Part shown: piece after piece, positions 61,193-64,000 of the stretch | How the letters are laid out: each line of letters starts with the position of its first letter | How positions within the stretch are numbered: position 1 is the stretch's first letter | DNA from: Archegozetes longisetosus | Taxonomy: Eukaryota; Arthropoda; Arachnida; Sarcoptiformes; Trhypochthoniidae | Direction: 5' to 3' | Assembly (NCBI GenBank): GCA_018873245.2 | Contig: JAEMBT020000003.1 | Span: 8,761,843-8,825,842 of the forward strand | Length of the DNA stretch: 64,000 bases | Position numbers and translations under genes: made by a program | Notes under the pieces: generated by a model | The model's database searches: none | What the model was told of the DNA's origin: nothing | The model's input: the letters and a program-made list of their open reading frames with translations, nothing else

Positions 61193-64000
61193 TGATCAAT
61201 CAACTTTATTATTTTGATTAATTTTCACATTCAATACATTATTTTTTTAAGACAGACATTTTGAACATATCTATACAAAAACATTTACACAACTATAATA
61301 CTAAGTCAGCTCTTATTTTCAGCGAAGTCTCTTCACTAGAACATCAAAAAAGAAAGTATTGCTCTGATGCTAACCAATTATGACTGACATAAGCGCAGCA
61401 GCGATTCGTTTTGGCATTCATTCAAATAAGACAAGAGATGACAAAATGAAAAGAAATAAGTTAAAACTTTTCGAGCTGAGGGCTCGCCCCGTTGTAAATG
61501 GAAGGAAAGATTTTAATAACTTTATGTGAAGACGCACTCATGTTCACTACTTATAAAGTTGTTCGGGACACTTTAAGCTACGATCTGACAATCTCTTATT
61601 TATATAATAACTCAGATATTGAATGCTTCTGTTTTTGAACTGAATAAATAAACTTTTCTCCAAAAATGAATTACTACTGTTTGTTTGCTTAATGCAAAAA
61701 TAATCTCCAAATCATTCACAACTTGAACTGATTTCTGAAAATTTTTCATTTCTTAGGAGTTTCTAGTCTCGAATTAAATTTTTGATTACTTCAGACGAAT
61801 CAAACTTGGAATGCAATGTAAAACTAATTTCAAGATTTGAAACGCAAAGTAAAAGAATGTCTCGCACATAATCAAGTGTTAAAAAATGTTTAATATGATA
61901 TTTAAATAACTTTTGAGTCATGAAACAATTACAAATGTGTTTGAAGAGTTAAGTTTAGAGCATGATAGCACGCACCTCATAAAGCTCCTTACCCTAATCT
62001 TCAAAATAGGAAAGTTTAGTACAATTTGTAAATCTTAATAAAATTAAATGTAAGCCTCATTTGCAATAATGGCTTATAAGCTGACACTTGAAAACTATTT
62101 GAATTGGTGTGATTATATCGAAAAAAGTACTTACTTGAAATACAATATTCGATAGTGACATCACAAAAGTTTCAATAAACTTTCTAAGAATACTCTGAAT
62201 AGAAGTAGTTTAACATAAGGTCAATAGAATCTTAAGAATATTATCCGTAATGAAGACATTAGTTATGTTTGTTTTCACTTTGAATAACAGAAAAATGATA
62301 AATTCAGACCAAGTACAGTAAGATTTATGACAAGTGCATAGGTATTGGGTCATTTTAATAGTTATTCTCCTAAATCATAACCAACAGAACCATTGCAACA
62401 ATAGTTAATGTTATGATAAGGAGAAGTGTTAAAATTTGGTGAAAGAATATTGATCTAGTGATAGGAACAAAAGAGAGACTGGTATTAACTAGTCTAGTAA
62501 TAATAAATAGAAATCTTTTATGATAGTGGAATAGTGGGATCATTATTAGGGTTATTGCAAAGAAAATACATTGATTAGCTAAACGAAACCAACTGAAGCT
62601 GTATTCGGAACAGAGGAGACACAAATAAGAAAGCAATCAAATATCACACAAATTTACATAGGGATAAGATGATATCGAATAATCATACACCAACTAGTTA
62701 ACAAACTGTTATTTAGTGTTGATGAATATTTCAAGCGAATCATACTCGAGAAAAAGCCATTTCTGGTCATTCATGATCCGGTGATTAACGTCTAACAAGA
62801 TGATTTAGTTAATATAGGATTAATGGAGAGTTGCGTGAATGTTAATGAATTGTGCGTTGTTTTAAGTCATCAAATTGGACATCAAGTACTCAAGCGTTAT
62901 AATGAAGCAGCCCGTCTCGTCATATTTAGTTAATATAACTAAGTGTATCTCATTTTGTTCAGTTAAGTCTGAGTGCTTTTGATACTTTATTCTCATAACA
63001 GCCATTATGATATCATTTCCTGTGTTTTCTGCTTTCAAAGCATCTTATATCACGGCTTTGACTGGTTTTATATTCAGACTTGTGTCAATACTCCCTTATA
63101 GAAGAAAGATAGAACTCCAAGCAAATCATTTTGGATTTCAAGTAGTATTAAAAGCTGGTTTTGGAGTAAACAAAGATGTAGATTATTGATCACGAAGAGA
63201 AGCAGAGAGTAAAACATCATTTAAAAGATATTGAGAAGAGATTTATTTAATGACCATCCTAGTGATGGATTAGGATACAATTAGTTTACTCGAAAATTCA
63301 AATAAGAGAACAAGAAGTACACTTTTAAAAAGTTGATGATTAACTGGTAATAATTTGTGAATTGAAAAATTTAATTGTTTGCAAGGTGAATTTTAAGTTG
63401 AATTCTGAAGTTGTTGCGATAAATACTACTACTTTCCGAAATCAGGAAACTTAAAATAATAAAATGCTGCGATTAAACATGATTTGGCTGATCAAGAGTC
63501 AAATAAGATCTTAATAAATGACGAGTAGATGAAGTTTTAATGAAAAAAATTCAAATCTATGCAACACTACTTTAAGCATTGAAACTTTAAAAACGTCTCG
63601 CTTAACAGTAGATTCTTAAAAAATCAGTTAAACAGTAATAAATTATGATATAGAAAGATTCATTAAATTAATGAAATAGTTTTGCCATCTATTTGTATAG
63701 AATTCAGTATTTATTGTATTGAAGAGTCGTTTCATCAAAAAGTTCGATTCAACTAGAGAAACTACGAGAGGAAATAGTTGAATTTTAGCCAGAAGCTTAG
63801 GCCAATTATAAATAATAAGTCTTTGTTTACGCGAACACTTATGAATTGCGATCAAATAGCACTGTTCGTCAATTTCCAAGCCTTATATTAATACGTCATT
63901 ATTTTGGCCAAATCACAACTGATAGAATAGTTGAACAGTTGTTAGTGTTACCATAGGAAGAGATGACAATATTTGATGCACAAAAATTGATAAAAGAGAA
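61193..64000. other. region upstream of the K2P start, no gene recognised
   Basis: AT-rich sequence to the window edge. The hydrophobic open frame at 62370-62636 and the others at 63007-63189 and 63643-63879 lack any domain and look like chance. The K2P promoter should be here. Confidence 0.6.

Noticed and set aside
62370..62636. 88-codon hydrophobic open frame upstream of the K2P gene
   Set aside because: Hydrophobicity follows from AT-rich codons; no conserved motif and no splice context.

Overview
The window is an AT-rich, gene-sparse piece of an animal nuclear genome. It carries spliced genes with a mix of very short (about 60-80 nt) and very long (5-8 kb) introns, many short inverted-repeat transposon remnants, and microsatellites. 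The presence of a nompA-type PAN/ZP gene (an arthropod cuticle and mechanoreceptor family) points to an arthropod. The compact short introns beside long first introns would suit a mite or other arachnid, but the exact taxon is inference. There is nothing prokaryotic here.

Layout, left to right. (1) Positions 42-16502, minus strand: the 5' two-thirds kilobase-coding part of an LRP4 (LDL-receptor-related protein 4) orthologue. I assembled it from eight exons, including a signal-peptide exon at 16433-16502. It runs through eight LDLa repeats, two EGF modules and most of the first YWTD propeller, and continues off the left edge. Its two long introns hold several hAT-like and other inverted-repeat remnants and a 25-bp tandem repeat. 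(2) 16503-31597: about 15 kb without a recognisable gene, containing a pogo/Tigger-like MITE and one copy of a dispersed ~198-bp repeat whose other copy lies in LRP4 intron 1. (3) 31598-34041, minus: a Cys-loop ligand-gated anion-channel subunit in seven exons; the signal-peptide exon was not found. (4) 35684-38207, minus: an FGGY-family carbohydrate kinase (FGGY orthologue) in seven exons with one abnormal splice donor. (5) 40800-41648, plus: an uninterrupted CRAL-TRIO/SEC14 protein closest to the N-terminal half of MOSPD2. (6) 42083-52549, minus: a giant nompA-like gene in twelve exons. It encodes twelve PAN modules arranged as four A-B-C triplets, then a ZP domain, a furin-like site and a transmembrane segment. 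One exon carries an 8-bp tandem duplication that breaks the frame. Its first intron contains a hAT MITE with a perfect 8-bp target duplication, abutting a ~970-bp GA/TC fold-back. (7) 54156-55112, minus: an unidentified single-exon four-transmembrane protein. (8) 57840-61192, minus: a two-pore-domain (TWiK-type) potassium channel in four exons. The remainder, to 64000, shows no gene.

Several of the genes act at cell surfaces or in neurons and sense organs (LRP4, ligand-gated channel, K2P channel, NompA), but I see no evidence that they form one functional cluster. The strongest points for follow-up are the twelve-PAN higher-order repeat and its exon pattern, the 8-bp duplication frameshift (supported independently by splice phases), the non-GT donor in the kinase gene, and the precisely bounded hAT insertion next to the fold-back.
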